Assembly (NCBI RefSeq): GCF_012843265.1
Contig: NZ_JABAIT010000030.1
Coordinates: 1-37,826, forward strand
Source: Bacillus sp. DNRA2
Lineage (GTDB): Bacteria > Bacillota > Bacilli > Bacillales > Cytobacillaceae
Length of the DNA stretch: 37,826 bases
Direction of reading: 5' to 3'
Positions 7,973 through 16,947 of this stretch are shown here, piece after piece (positions within the stretch are counted from its first letter, which is position 1; every line of letters starts with the position of its first letter). The position numbers and the translations under genes were made by a program. Below the pieces are notes generated by a model, which worked only from the letters and a program-made list of their open reading frames with translations, searched no databases and was not told the DNA's origin.

Positions 7973-8486
7973 AACGTTTCACCCCCACTGCGTAAATAAC
8001 GCCATTTTCTACTTTTACCTGAATTTCCGGTAACGGACGACGAGGTGGCCCTGCTGTTGGGGCTCCAGTTTCAGCATCAAATTTCCCATGGTGACATGGG
8101 CAAATCATTTCTTCCTTTTCACTATTCCAAAAAACAGGACAGCGAAGATGCGTACATGCATTTTGATATGCCACATACTTGTTTTCGGATAAGCGGATTA
8201 GAATGGCGCTATCATGTTCACCCGGAAAGGTAAAATCCACTGAATTTCCAATCTCAAGGGAGGCAGTATCTGTAATTTTTTTTTGTTTATATTCCCTTTC
8301 TTTGAGACCTGACAGCTCTTTCGCCGCAATCACTCCCCAAGGTATAGAAGACACAGCAAACACCCCTGCCGCACCAACCAATGTCTTCATAAATCCACGG
8401 CGATCAAGCCTTCGTTCATTATTTCGATTAATATTATGAGTATAATTATTTTCATCGAAGGGGATTTTATTATTTTTATCGGTCAT
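7962..8486 (-). CDS. Exported Rieske 2Fe-2S protein of the nitrate reductase operon
   Basis: A 174-residue Rieske protein with a twin-arginine signal (RRGFMKTLVGAAG, from residue 29) that probably remains as a membrane anchor. The cluster motifs are CTHLRC (111-116) and CPCHHG (129-134). The N-terminal 28 residues are polar and Asn-rich. It differs clearly from the QcrA-like protein at 668. It lies 12 bp after the ferredoxin gene. A Rieske subunit next to a nitrate-reductase-type oxidoreductase suggests quinol oxidation with the membrane cytochrome-like protein; the electron path is inferred. Confidence 0.88.
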   Translation of the reverse strand: MTDKNNKIPFDENNYTHNINRNNERRLDRRGFMKTLVGAAGVFAVSSIPWGVIAAKELSGLKEREYKQKKITDTASLEIGNSVDFTFPGEHDSAILIRLSENKYVAYQNACTHLRCPVFWNSEKEEMICPCHHGKFDAETGAPTAGPPRRPLPEIQVKVENGVIYAVGVKRYEA

Positions 8487-8498
8487 GGTAATCCCTCC

Positions 8499-9059
8499 TT
8501 AGTAAATTTTTGCTATTCCTTGTAAAATACCCGGAAGATTGACTTTCACATTCGTTTCTCCCTCTAAATAAGGCATGCTTGTTACCCATTTTCCATTATC
8601 AAGATGAAACTGTTCTTGTTTTCTATGAATCTCTTCATCTGTTAACCATTGCAGTGTGTTAGTCGGACAGGCACTCGCGCACATCGGCGGAATGCCATCC
8701 TTGCTCCGGTCAATACAAAGATCACATTTATACATTAAGTTTTGTTCTGTATCAAATTTCGGAACCCCATAAGGACAAGCAATCGTACAGTTTTGACATC
8801 CAATGCATTTTTCCACAAGTGCGGATAATACCGCACCTGTTTCATGGATTTGAATGGCTTGGGCCGGACAGCTTCTTGCACAAGCAGGGTTAACACAGTG
8901 AAGACACATAAGCGGTATCGTTTGCCTATTGACAAGAGGATTTACGTCGTATACATAATTTCTATTCCTTTCCTCATGGCCGCCGCATTGGGTACAAGCG
9001 GCCAAACAAGAACGGCAACCAATACAGTTTTCCAATTCAAGATACAGCCTCTTGTTCAT
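8499..9059 (-). CDS. Ferredoxin-type electron transfer subunit with four [4Fe-4S] clusters
   Basis: A 186-residue DmsB/NrfC-like iron-sulfur subunit. Four cysteine groups are visible: C12-C15-C18-C22, C52-C55-C60-C64, C85-C88-C91-C95 and C112-C115-C127-C131, enough for four [4Fe-4S] clusters. There is no signal peptide, so it sits in the cytoplasm with the molybdenum subunit. Its start directly follows the stop of the molybdopterin gene. It should wire the catalytic subunit to the membrane partner. Confidence 0.9.
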   Translation of the reverse strand: MNKRLYLELENCIGCRSCLAACTQCGGHEERNRNYVYDVNPLVNRQTIPLMCLHCVNPACARSCPAQAIQIHETGAVLSALVEKCIGCQNCTIACPYGVPKFDTEQNLMYKCDLCIDRSKDGIPPMCASACPTNTLQWLTDEEIHRKQEQFHLDNGKWVTSMPYLEGETNVKVNLPGILQGIAKIY

Positions 9060-11249
9060 CTATAGCGCCTCACTTTTTGCTAGTTTTTCAATCTGAGCTG
9101 CACAAGCTTTAAATTCCGGCATTTTTGAAATTGGGTCTAGTGCTGGGTTCGTCAGGATATTTGCAGCTAATTCAAAATCCCAATGGTACGGAATAAATAC
9201 GGTATCTTTACGAATAGCTTCTGTGATTTTTACTTTATAGATAACCTCACCACGACGTGTGAACAAACGTACTCTTTCCTCATGCTGAATACTATACTCT
9301 TTGGCAGTTTCCGGATGTACCTCAACAAACGGTTCGGGGCACATATCTTTCAAAAATGGGATTCTTCTAGTTTGATTGCCTGATAGATAATGGTAGACAA
9401 CCCGTCCGGTTGTTAAACAAAGTGGATACTCTTCATCCGGCTCCTCAGCCGCAGGCACATACGGAAGGGCCAAAATTTTAGCTTTTCCATCTGGAAAATA
9501 AAACTTTTTATCTAAGAACATATGAGGTGTACCAGGATCTTCCTCATCCTTACATGGCCAAAATACGCCATCTTGTTTTTTAATCTTTTCCCAAGTAACC
9601 CCGTAGTAATCAGCTTTTCCACCTTTAGAAGCTAACCGCAGCTCATTAAAGACATCCTCTGATGTTTTTAAATGGGAGAAGTATTTTCCGCGGCCCAAAC
9701 GTTCCGCTAATTCCACTTGTATCAGCCAATCTGGCTTGGATTCTCCCAACGGCATTTGGGCACGATTGATTTTAATTACACGACCTTCAACATTTGTTGT
9801 TGTTCCTTCATCTTCTGACCAGGTCGTCGTTGGCAGGACAACATCTGCATATTCCGCTGATTCGGATAAGAAGAAATCGGATACTACCATAAAATCAAGC
9901 TGTTTAAATACTTTTCGGACATAATTTGAGTCAGGTGCTGAAACAACCGGATTGGAGCAGAGCAGAAACATCGAACGAATGATTTTTTTCTCCATTAAGC
10001 CAAACAATTCAAAGGCAGATACTCCTTCGCCTGGCATCTCCTCAGGCTCAATTCCCCACACCTTCGCTACTTCCTTTACATGCTGTGGATCAGTAATTTT
10101 CCGGTACCCAGGTAATGCATCCGCTTTTTGACCATGTTCCCTTCCACCTTGACCGTTTCCTTGACCAGTGATCGTTCCAACCCCTGCTTTTGGCCGGCCA
10201 ATATTTCCGGTAACAAGAGCCAGATTGATATAGGCTGAAACGTTATCAACGCCTTTTACTTGTTGTTCAATTCCTCTTGCAAATAACAGAATTGCATTTG
10301 GTGCTTTTCCGTAGAGTTCTGCAGCCTTGATAATTTTTTCAGGTGCAACCCCTGTAATTTGACTTGTGTATTCAGGGGTAAATTGTTTGACCAATTCTTT
10401 TGTTTCTTCAAAACCGTTCGTATGGTTTTGAACGAACTCGTCATCCACATGACCGTTTTTTATCAAGAGATGCAGAATTCCATTGGCAAGTGCCAAGTCC
10501 GTTCCAGGCCTTAAATCAAGATGAACATCAGCTCTTCTTGCAACAGGGGTCTCCCTTGGGTCCACAACAATCAAATATCCCCCTCTTTCTTGGACTGCCC
10601 ACACGCGGAACATCATCGTTGGATGGCAGTCAGCCGTATTGCTTCCTGCTAGGAATAAACAATCGGTTTCTGGGATATCAGTCCAAGGCACTGTTGACCC
10701 TCGATCAATTCCTAAAGAGCGATTGATCCCGCTGGCTGCACTTGCCATACAAAAACGTCCGTTGTAATCAAGATGTTTAGTTTGCAGGGCTACACGGGCA
10801 AACTTCCCATTTAAGTAGCATTTTTCATTTGTCATTGAAACCCCGCCATATACGGAAAGAGCATCTTTTCCATAAGAAGCCTGAAGTTCCTTGAATTTCT
10901 TCACGATTAAATCGTAAGCCTCATCCCAGCTCGCTTCTCTAAATCCTTCCTTTGTCCCTTTTAAAGATGCATCATCTCGGATTAATGGCTTTAATAATCT
11001 GGCATCTAGGTTGGTCTGCTGGTATGCTGTAACACCTTTTGGACACATTTTCCCTAACGTAACCGGCCAATCGTATCGAGGTTCAACCCCAATGATTTTA
11101 TTCGTTTTTGTACTCACCCTAAGATTCATTCCACACTGCATCGCACAATAACAGCAATGGGTTGGAACTAAGGTTTCATCGGGATGATTCACATTTTCAA
11201 TCTCTTTAAAAAATTTATCTCGCGGATTTTTAAACTCAGACTTGTGCAT
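9060..11249 (-). CDS. Molybdopterin oxidoreductase, NasC/NarB-type nitrate reductase catalytic subunit
   Basis: A 729-residue member of the molybdopterin oxidoreductase family, probably reducing nitrate to nitrite. An N-terminal [4Fe-4S] site (C32-x2-C35-x3-C39, then C69 in KMCPKG) is followed by the Mo-ligand region RFCMASAASG with Cys167, the pattern of Nas/Nap nitrate reductases and not of formate dehydrogenases. The GQGNGQGGREHGQKAD motif is shared with Bacillus NasC. A C-terminal MGD-binding domain begins near LCLTTGRVVYHY. No twin-arginine signal is present, so it is cytoplasmic. It starts at an ATG with AAGGAGG and overlaps the upstream membrane gene by 14 nt. Adjacent nrfHA makes nitrate respiration more likely than assimilation; other oxyanions cannot be excluded. 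Confidence 0.82.
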   Translation of the reverse strand: MHKSEFKNPRDKFFKEIENVNHPDETLVPTHCCYCAMQCGMNLRVSTKTNKIIGVEPRYDWPVTLGKMCPKGVTAYQQTNLDARLLKPLIRDDASLKGTKEGFREASWDEAYDLIVKKFKELQASYGKDALSVYGGVSMTNEKCYLNGKFARVALQTKHLDYNGRFCMASAASGINRSLGIDRGSTVPWTDIPETDCLFLAGSNTADCHPTMMFRVWAVQERGGYLIVVDPRETPVARRADVHLDLRPGTDLALANGILHLLIKNGHVDDEFVQNHTNGFEETKELVKQFTPEYTSQITGVAPEKIIKAAELYGKAPNAILLFARGIEQQVKGVDNVSAYINLALVTGNIGRPKAGVGTITGQGNGQGGREHGQKADALPGYRKITDPQHVKEVAKVWGIEPEEMPGEGVSAFELFGLMEKKIIRSMFLLCSNPVVSAPDSNYVRKVFKQLDFMVVSDFFLSESAEYADVVLPTTTWSEDEGTTTNVEGRVIKINRAQMPLGESKPDWLIQVELAERLGRGKYFSHLKTSEDVFNELRLASKGGKADYYGVTWEKIKKQDGVFWPCKDEEDPGTPHMFLDKKFYFPDGKAKILALPYVPAAEEPDEEYPLCLTTGRVVYHYLSGNQTRRIPFLKDMCPEPFVEVHPETAKEYSIQHEERVRLFTRRGEVIYKVKITEAIRKDTVFIPYHWDFELAANILTNPALDPISKMPEFKACAAQIEKLAKSEAL

Positions 11250-12318
11250 GTTGATTAGCCTCCTTAAGCTTTACCTGATGAGTGGGAAATCCTGAAAACT
11301 GTGCAATTCTGTATTTGCGTCGACATGGAAGACAAAGTTCGCCAAGATGGACCCCTTCACTCGTTTTAAACTCGATTTCATTTATACTTAATACATGAAT
11401 GACATCTTGAGCTTGTTCTGTTGAAACAAAATGCTCTCCACAAACCTTACAGTCTTTCATTCCTTGTTCTGCATAATGCTCCCGATAATTTCTGGCAAGA
11501 ACACTCATTGGGCGAAACGGAATATGTGCCAGCTTTCCGAATGGCAAATATATTAATGTTATGATTACGGAGTATTGATGAATAATAGACATGATCGGTT
11601 GACCTACACCATGTAAAAAAACATTCATAAATGTTAGCAATAAACCTGTAAGAGAAACGAAAAGCAGCATATATAACGGCATAAAGTCATAGATAAATTT
11701 TTGTTCTGCACGTGCCTGCATATTTTTCAGCCGTCTGTAAAGAGCCAATAAAACGCCAGTAATGACCATGATTGCCGTAATATTAAGTGCATTATAGAAA
11801 ACAAAAGCAATCAATCCGTCAGCCTTGACCTTCATTAAATCGATTCCCATCGTTACAACTGTATAATAGCCATTTTCATCCATTGTGAAATACATCCATC
11901 CAAACACTAATGGAAAGGTAACAAAACAAGAAAGGATACATCCCCAGCCGATTAACAAATGCTGAGTCCATCTGTAAATCCCTCGATTCCAGATAAATTT
12001 ATGAGTTAGAAGGTGCTCAACTGAAACTGCGGGTGTTTTCTTTCGTCCAAGAAGCTTTAAACCTTTTTTTATCAAGATTTTTGTTGGCGGCCTTTCGCCC
12101 CATGATATAAATCGGTAAAAGAAACCACCAAAAAAAACGATAGTACCAACCATGTATCCATATAAATTTAAATCAATATGGGTAAACATCCTTGTACCAA
12201 TAAAAGATAGAATGATAAGTCCACACACTGTTAAGAACATATTTTTTGCAAAGTGTGAAGCAAATGCATGGGGCGTTGATTTCTTTAAAATCTTTTCTGA
12301 CGTATTGTTCACTTTCAA
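11236..12318 (-). CDS. Cytochrome-b-like membrane subunit with C-terminal CxxC pairs
   Basis: First gene of the operon. Five or six membrane helices (from about residues 28 to 285) include candidate haem-ligating His in WTQHLLIGWG, IHQYSV and GKLAHIPFRP, similar in layout to NarI/DsrM-type quinol-oxidising subunits. The cytoplasmic tail has two cysteine pairs (CKVCGEHF and CLPCRRKYR), like a rubredoxin or zinc-ribbon knuckle, which is unusual for NarI. I choose TTG at 12318 because GGGAGGAG lies five bases upstream; an ATG 36 nt earlier has no ribosome binding site. It likely anchors the molybdenum and ferredoxin subunits. Haem binding is inferred. Confidence 0.75.
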   Translation of the reverse strand: MKVNNTSEKILKKSTPHAFASHFAKNMFLTVCGLIILSFIGTRMFTHIDLNLYGYMVGTIVFFGGFFYRFISWGERPPTKILIKKGLKLLGRKKTPAVSVEHLLTHKFIWNRGIYRWTQHLLIGWGCILSCFVTFPLVFGWMYFTMDENGYYTVVTMGIDLMKVKADGLIAFVFYNALNITAIMVITGVLLALYRRLKNMQARAEQKFIYDFMPLYMLLFVSLTGLLLTFMNVFLHGVGQPIMSIIHQYSVIITLIYLPFGKLAHIPFRPMSVLARNYREHYAEQGMKDCKVCGEHFVSTEQAQDVIHVLSINEIEFKTSEGVHLGELCLPCRRKYRIAQFSGFPTHQVKLKEANQHAQV

Positions 12319-12374
12319 AAAAACTCCTCCCTTTTCAAAATAAATACCAAGCATTTTATTTTTTAGCCCTTATC

Positions 12375-12425
12375 CTCTCAAAGATTACACTCAGTTTATT
12401 TTGACAAATGTGCCGTTCGTCACAT
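12375..12425 (-). promoter_or_regulatory. Fnr-type promoter of the nitrate reductase operon
   Basis: ATGTG-N8-CACAT (12408-12425), that is TGTGC-N6-TCACA, differs at one position from the Bacillus Fnr consensus TGTGA-N6-TCACA. On the minus strand an extended -10 box (TG-TAATCT, hexamer 12387-12382) places +1 near 12375. The palindrome is then centred at exactly -41.5, the classic class II activator position. No convincing -35 box is present, as expected for an activated promoter. The intergenic region 12426-12653 otherwise shows no gene. Confidence 0.75.
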
Positions 12426-12668
12426 CTTAAATCGACTTCAAAAATTGTTAAAAATAACTTTACAGAACTAAAAATCTTGAAAATTGGACCTTTTCAACCT
12501 TAAAAAGTGGATTAGTATACTAAAAAAGGGACAAAGTGCTTCATTTACTTGACAGTAACATAGACAAAACGATTTAATTTTCAATAAGCTGTTTCATCAT
12601 GTTAAACATGGCTGTGTTAACAGGCAGCCAGTATATAAAAATAAAATAAAAAAATGATGGTGAAGACT

Positions 12669-14108
12669 ATGGAATGGAAACCGGAGAAACGAAGTGATAT
12701 CCCTATTTATCAGCAAATCGCTAATTACATTCAAAAGAGGATTGCCTATGGAGAATATCCACCGGGTACGCTCCTTCCCTCCGAAAGAGCATTAGCTAAA
12801 GAATTTGATGTAAATAGAGGAACCGTTGTTACGGCGTACGATGTGTTATATTCCAATGGAATGATTGAACGGATTAAGGGGAGTGGAACAAAGGTCCATA
12901 CAGATGTGTGGGGGTTAACTCGTTCACGAATCCCTAATTGGGATTTATATATCGAACGTGGATCATTTTTGCCTAATCTTCCGTTATTTCAACATATTCG
13001 TGGGGAAATCCACGGGAAAGATCTTATTAATTTTGCTAGTGGTGAATTAGCGAATGACTTAATGCCTTATGACATATTTAAAGAGATTCTTTCAAAAAAT
13101 GAATTTCAACAATCACTAGGCTATGAGCATCCCCAAGGCAATCTTGGTCTTCGTCATAACATTGTTAACCACTTAAAAGAGTTTAGGAACATTGAATGTT
13201 CTAGTCAGTCAGTATTGATTACTTCGGGTGCACAACAAGCATTGCATCTCGTAACTCAATGCTTATTGGACCGAGGTGACGCAATTGCATATGAAGATCC
13301 CTCATATGCGCATTCGCTGCCTATATTTCGCTCAGCTGGTCTAAAGACATTTAAACTACCTGTTGGAAAGAATGGAATAAACCCAGAGGACATTCTTTAT
13401 TTGTATCAAAAATATAAAATTAAAATGGTGTTTCTAAACCCTATATTCCAAAATCCAACTGGTAGCATTTTATCTTTAGAAAAAAGAAAACGAGTGCTGG
13501 AAATATCAAAAGAATTAGGGATTCCAGTCGTAGAAGATGATCCTTATAGCCTTATGTCATTTTCTGACCACTTAAACACTACAACACTTAAATCTCTGGA
13601 TGAAAGTGGAAATGTTTTGTATATCAGTTCATTTTCTAAAATTGCGGCTTCCGGGCTTCGTATTGGGTGGATTGTAGGGCCTGATAATGTCATTCAACGT
13701 TTGGCAGATGCCAAACAGCAAATTGATTTTGGTCATAGTATTTTTCCACAATGGCTAGCTGCCGAGTATTTAAAATCAGATTCATTTGCAACAAATTTGA
13801 ACTATTTAAAGGAGAAGCTTATTCATAAAAGGGATACTCTCTTATCCATTTTGGAGGCAGAACTATCGGACCATCTATCTTTTCAGGTACCAGAAGGTGG
13901 AATACACTTATGGTGCCATTTAGAAAATAATGTGAATGAATATCATTTACTTGAAGCGGCATTAAAAAATGGAGTAGCTTTTGTTCCAGGATCTTTGCTT
14001 GGCACTAATAGTGGGTATATACGTCTAACGTTCGGACGAGTGGAATCAAGTCTCATTGAAGAAGGTATCTTAAGACTTAAAAAATCATTTTTGCAACTAA
14101 CAAATTAA
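12669..14108 (+). CDS. MocR-family (GntR/aminotransferase) PLP-dependent regulator
   Basis: A transcription factor with an N-terminal GntR winged helix (about residues 1-75, including PIYQQIANYI and LLPSERALAKEF) joined to a class I aminotransferase-fold domain that binds PLP. The lysine in SSFSKIAASGLRIGW is the expected PLP site. Such proteins (GabR, PdxR) sense an amino compound as a PLP adduct and bind direct repeats. GGTGAAG points to ATG 12669; an ATG 15 nt earlier is in frame but without a clear ribosome binding site. Five pairs of 24-bp-spaced direct repeats in the next 8.5 kb are its likely operators, suggesting control of the transporter, the PLP-enzyme operon and the PCYCGC gene. 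It ends in its own terminator. Confidence 0.88.
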   Translation: MEWKPEKRSDIPIYQQIANYIQKRIAYGEYPPGTLLPSERALAKEFDVNRGTVVTAYDVLYSNGMIERIKGSGTKVHTDVWGLTRSRIPNWDLYIERGSFLPNLPLFQHIRGEIHGKDLINFASGELANDLMPYDIFKEILSKNEFQQSLGYEHPQGNLGLRHNIVNHLKEFRNIECSSQSVLITSGAQQALHLVTQCLLDRGDAIAYEDPSYAHSLPIFRSAGLKTFKLPVGKNGINPEDILYLYQKYKIKMVFLNPIFQNPTGSILSLEKRKRVLEISKELGIPVVEDDPYSLMSFSDHLNTTTLKSLDESGNVLYISSFSKIAASGLRIGWIVGPDNVIQRLADAKQQIDFGHSIFPQWLAAEYLKSDSFATNLNYLKEKLIHKRDTLLSILEAELSDHLSFQVPEGGIHLWCHLENNVNEYHLLEAALKNGVAFVPGSLLGTNSGYIRLTFGRVESSLIEEGILRLKKSFLQLTN

Positions 14109-14112
14109 AAAA

Positions 14113-14143
14113 AAACTTCACCTCTGCCTGGTGGAGTTTTTTT
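14113..14143 (+). terminator. Terminator of the MocR gene
   Basis: A 9-bp stem (AACTTCACC / GGTGGAGTT, one G-U) is followed by a run of seven T. Confidence 0.85.
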
Positions 14144-14162
14144 CCATTAATCTAAAGTAAAC

Positions 14163-14225
14163 CTAATTGGATGGTATAAAAGTTTTCTAATTGGATGATT
14201 AAAATCAATCAATATCTACTATTAT
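14163..14225 (+). promoter_or_regulatory. MocR operator pair A and promoter of the transporter
   Basis: CTAATTGGATG at 14163-14173 is repeated at 14187-14197, exactly 24 bp apart. A -10-like TATTAT (14220-14225) starts 29 nt after the TTGG of the proximal repeat, so that repeat overlaps the -35 position. The same geometry recurs at four other places. Confidence 0.72.
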
Positions 14226-14316
14226 ATAATAGATAGATTATTATTCTGTTCAACTTATAAAAACAATTTTTATACTAATAGAAAGTCATACACTTTTTAA
14301 TAAGAGAGGTATTAGT

Positions 14317-15531
14317 TTGAATAATGTGCAGGAAAATCATGAGAGGACTAAGAAAAACAGCTTTCCAATAAGAGACCTAAACCACAATAATATTACTGCA
14401 GGGATGGTTGCGGGATTATTCGTTATATCAGGACCAACAGCTCTTATATTAGAAGCCTCAACTAATGGAAACTTTACTGCTGAACAGACGATATTTTGGA
14501 TCTTTTCTGTATATGTTTTTGGAGGATTATTCGGGATCATTCTCCCTTTACGTTATCGAATCCCTATCGTTGGTGGTCATTCCTTAACAGGTGTTGCCTT
14601 TCTTGCAACAATGACCGATAAGTTTTCTTTTAATGAATTAATTGGAGCCTATATCTTTTCGGGATTATTGTTGTTAATAATCGGTTCTTTAGGTATTTTT
14701 TCGAAATTAATGAAATTAGTACCTAAGGAAATTATTGCAGCGATGTTATCAGGAATGATTGTAAAGTATATGGTGAACTTCATTATTTCTGTTACCGAGC
14801 TTTTAATTGTAGGAATGATTTCCTTAATCACTTTTTTTATTTTTAATAGATGGAAGACTAAAATACCACCTGTCCTTGCGGCAATTACGATTGGCACTAT
14901 TGTTCTTATCATAACTTACCCATTACAAAATGTTGATTGGGCAACATCGGGCGGAATCTTTCCGCATATACAATGGCCAGACATAAATACAGTCAGCTTC
15001 CTTTCTGTATCGATCCCACTTGCATTACTTATTTTAAGCAATGATGCAGCGGTTTCCATTGGCGCTCTAGAGCAAAATCATTATCAGACACCTGTTAATC
15101 GGATTATTTCTTTAAGTGGGATTTTTTCAGTCATTGCCTCCTTCTTTGGCGGTCAATCAGCTAATATTGCTGGAATGGCGACTGTCATTTGTTCTGATGA
15201 AGAAGCTGGACAAAAGGATAAAAGATACATGGGTGCTGTTGTAACGGGTTTACTCCTACTTTTATTCGGTTTATTCTCATGGAAACTCGTTCCTGTTATT
15301 AATGCTTTGCCAAAGGAATTTATCTCCATCATTGCGGGATTTTCCCTCATTACGGTTTTCGGCAATAGTCTTCAGCAAAGTTTCTCTAGGCAATCTATGA
15401 GAACAAGTGCAACCTTTGCCTTTATTATCGCAATGTCAAACATTACTATTTTAAATATAAGTTCGCCGGTTTGGTCCTTATTAATAGGATCCCTTATTGC
15501 ACGGTATATAGAATCAGACACGAAGAAATAA
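14317..15531 (+). CDS. BenE/NCS2-like membrane transporter
   Basis: A 404-residue integral membrane protein with about 10-12 hydrophobic segments. The pattern (GLFVISGPTALILEA near residue 33, IPIVGGHSLTGVAFL near 82, LSNDAAVSIGALEQ in the middle and FFGGQSANIAGMATVICS after it) resembles the BenE benzoate/H+ symporter family and related xanthine/uracil carriers. Start is TTG with GAGAGGT seven bases upstream. It stands alone between two terminators behind operator pair A. Its substrate is unknown; given the shared operators it may import or export the substrate or product of the PLP-enzyme operon transcribed towards it. Confidence 0.7.
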   Translation: MNNVQENHERTKKNSFPIRDLNHNNITAGMVAGLFVISGPTALILEASTNGNFTAEQTIFWIFSVYVFGGLFGIILPLRYRIPIVGGHSLTGVAFLATMTDKFSFNELIGAYIFSGLLLLIIGSLGIFSKLMKLVPKEIIAAMLSGMIVKYMVNFIISVTELLIVGMISLITFFIFNRWKTKIPPVLAAITIGTIVLIITYPLQNVDWATSGGIFPHIQWPDINTVSFLSVSIPLALLILSNDAAVSIGALEQNHYQTPVNRIISLSGIFSVIASFFGGQSANIAGMATVICSDEEAGQKDKRYMGAVVTGLLLLLFGLFSWKLVPVINALPKEFISIIAGFSLITVFGNSLQQSFSRQSMRTSATFAFIIAMSNITILNISSPVWSLLIGSLIARYIESDTKK

Positions 15532-15613
15532 AATGGAAACTTTAAAATGAATTGTAAGATAAAAGATTAGACAATCCCGGTCCTCCCAACCGTGCAAAAT
15601 CTTAAAAAACTAA

Positions 15614-15658
15614 GAAAAATGGTGTCCCAAAAGATGAATTTTGGGACACCATTTTTTT
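15614..15658. terminator. Bidirectional terminator
   Basis: A near-perfect stem of about 18 bp (core ATGGTGTCCCAAAA / TTTTGGGACACCAT) with a 6-nt loop and A/T tracts on both sides lies between the convergent transporter and aminotransferase genes. Confidence 0.9.
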
Positions 15659-15732
15659 ACTTAAAGGAAAAACTTCTAGACTAACCTTTAAAAGTTGTTG
15701 ATTAACAAACTTTTGTATAGCTTTTGCTAGCC

Positions 15733-16893
15733 CTATTTTATACTCTCCAAAAAAGCCCTCATTCTTTTCATTGCTTCATTGAGGTTATCCATTGAGGAGG
15801 CATAGGAACAACGTATATGACCTTCTCCACTTTCACCGAAAGCATTCCCAGGAACGACGGCAACCTTTTGGTTGATTAAGAGCTGCTCTGCAAACTCTTC
15901 CGATGAAAGCCCCGTGCTACGAATGGATGGAAACACATAAAATGCTCCACCAGGTAAATGACATTTCAATCCCATTTCATTGAGATGACTAACCACGAGG
16001 TTACGTCGTTGGCGATAACTTTTTCTCATTTCAATTACATGGTCCTTACCATTTCTCAACCCTTCAATTGCTCCATATTGACTCATCGAAGGAACAGAAA
16101 CAAGCGTATTTTGCATGACTCTTAAAATAGCTTGTGTGAGAAATTCTGGCGCACATATATACCCTAATCTCCAGCCAGTCATTGCAAATCCCTTTGAAAA
16201 TCCCGAAACAATAATCGTTCGTTCTCTCATACCTGCAATAGAGGCAATCGAACAAAATGAATCATCGTATGATAACTCAGCATATATTTCATCAGTAATC
16301 ACAAGCAAATCATGACTAATAGCGATCTCTGCAATTGATTTTAACTCTTGTTCATTTAATAAACTTCCAGTCGGATTGTTGGGAGAACAAATAAGAATAG
16401 CTTTTGTTTTTTCAGTAATGGCTCGTCTTATTTGTTCTGGCTGAGGCTTAAATTCCGTTTCAATTGAAGTTTGAACTAAAACCGGCTTTCCACCTGCCAG
16501 AGTAATCAATGGGGCATAAGCAACATAGCTCGGCTCTATCATGATCACTTCTTCACCAGGATTTAAAACAGTCCTTAGCGAAATATCTAGTGCTTGGCTT
16601 CCACCAACAGTCACAAGAATATCTGTATAAGGTGAATAGGTAACTTGAAAACGATTTTTCATATAAGAGGAAATTTCTTTCCTTAAATCAAGAAGTCCTT
16701 CTCTTTCAGTATACGATGTATAACCTCGCTCGATGGACTGAATCGAAGCATGACAAATTGACCAGGGTGTTATAAAATCTGGTTCCCCCACCCCAAGTGA
16801 GATAACCCCATCCATTGTTTCGGCTAAATCGAAGAATCGCCTTATTCCAGATGGCTTTATTTGAATAACTAATGAAGATAACTTAGATCGCAT
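15733..16893 (-). CDS. PatA-like class I aminotransferase
   Basis: A PLP-dependent aminotransferase of the AspC/PatA group, about 386 residues. It has the N-terminal KPSGIRRFFDLA, substrate-binding VISLGVGEPDF, SPNNPTGS in the cofactor site and the Schiff-base lysine in SGFSKGFAMTGWRLGY; a conserved Arg lies near the C-terminus in GHIRCSY. Relatives act on aromatic, branched or acetyl-diamino substrates; the substrate here is not readable. I choose the internal ATG at 16893 (MRSKLSS, as in close family members, GGTGAT upstream); the frame is open 10 codons further. Last gene of the operon hisC-like, aminotransferase, speA-like, patA-like, 54 bp after the decarboxylase. Confidence 0.85.
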   Translation of the reverse strand: MRSKLSSLVIQIKPSGIRRFFDLAETMDGVISLGVGEPDFITPWSICHASIQSIERGYTSYTEREGLLDLRKEISSYMKNRFQVTYSPYTDILVTVGGSQALDISLRTVLNPGEEVIMIEPSYVAYAPLITLAGGKPVLVQTSIETEFKPQPEQIRRAITEKTKAILICSPNNPTGSLLNEQELKSIAEIAISHDLLVITDEIYAELSYDDSFCSIASIAGMRERTIIVSGFSKGFAMTGWRLGYICAPEFLTQAILRVMQNTLVSVPSMSQYGAIEGLRNGKDHVIEMRKSYRQRRNLVVSHLNEMGLKCHLPGGAFYVFPSIRSTGLSSEEFAEQLLINQKVAVVPGNAFGESGEGHIRCSYASSMDNLNEAMKRMRAFLESIK

Positions 16894-16947
16894 AATCCAA
16901 TCACCAATTTTATTACCGGACATCTGAAAAATACCCGATTATTATTT

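Noticed and set aside
9060-11249. Formate dehydrogenase identity for the molybdopterin enzyme
   Set aside because: The Mo-ligand region RFCMASAASG and the GQGNGQGGREHG motif follow nitrate reductases; the Sec/Cys-His context of formate dehydrogenases is absent.
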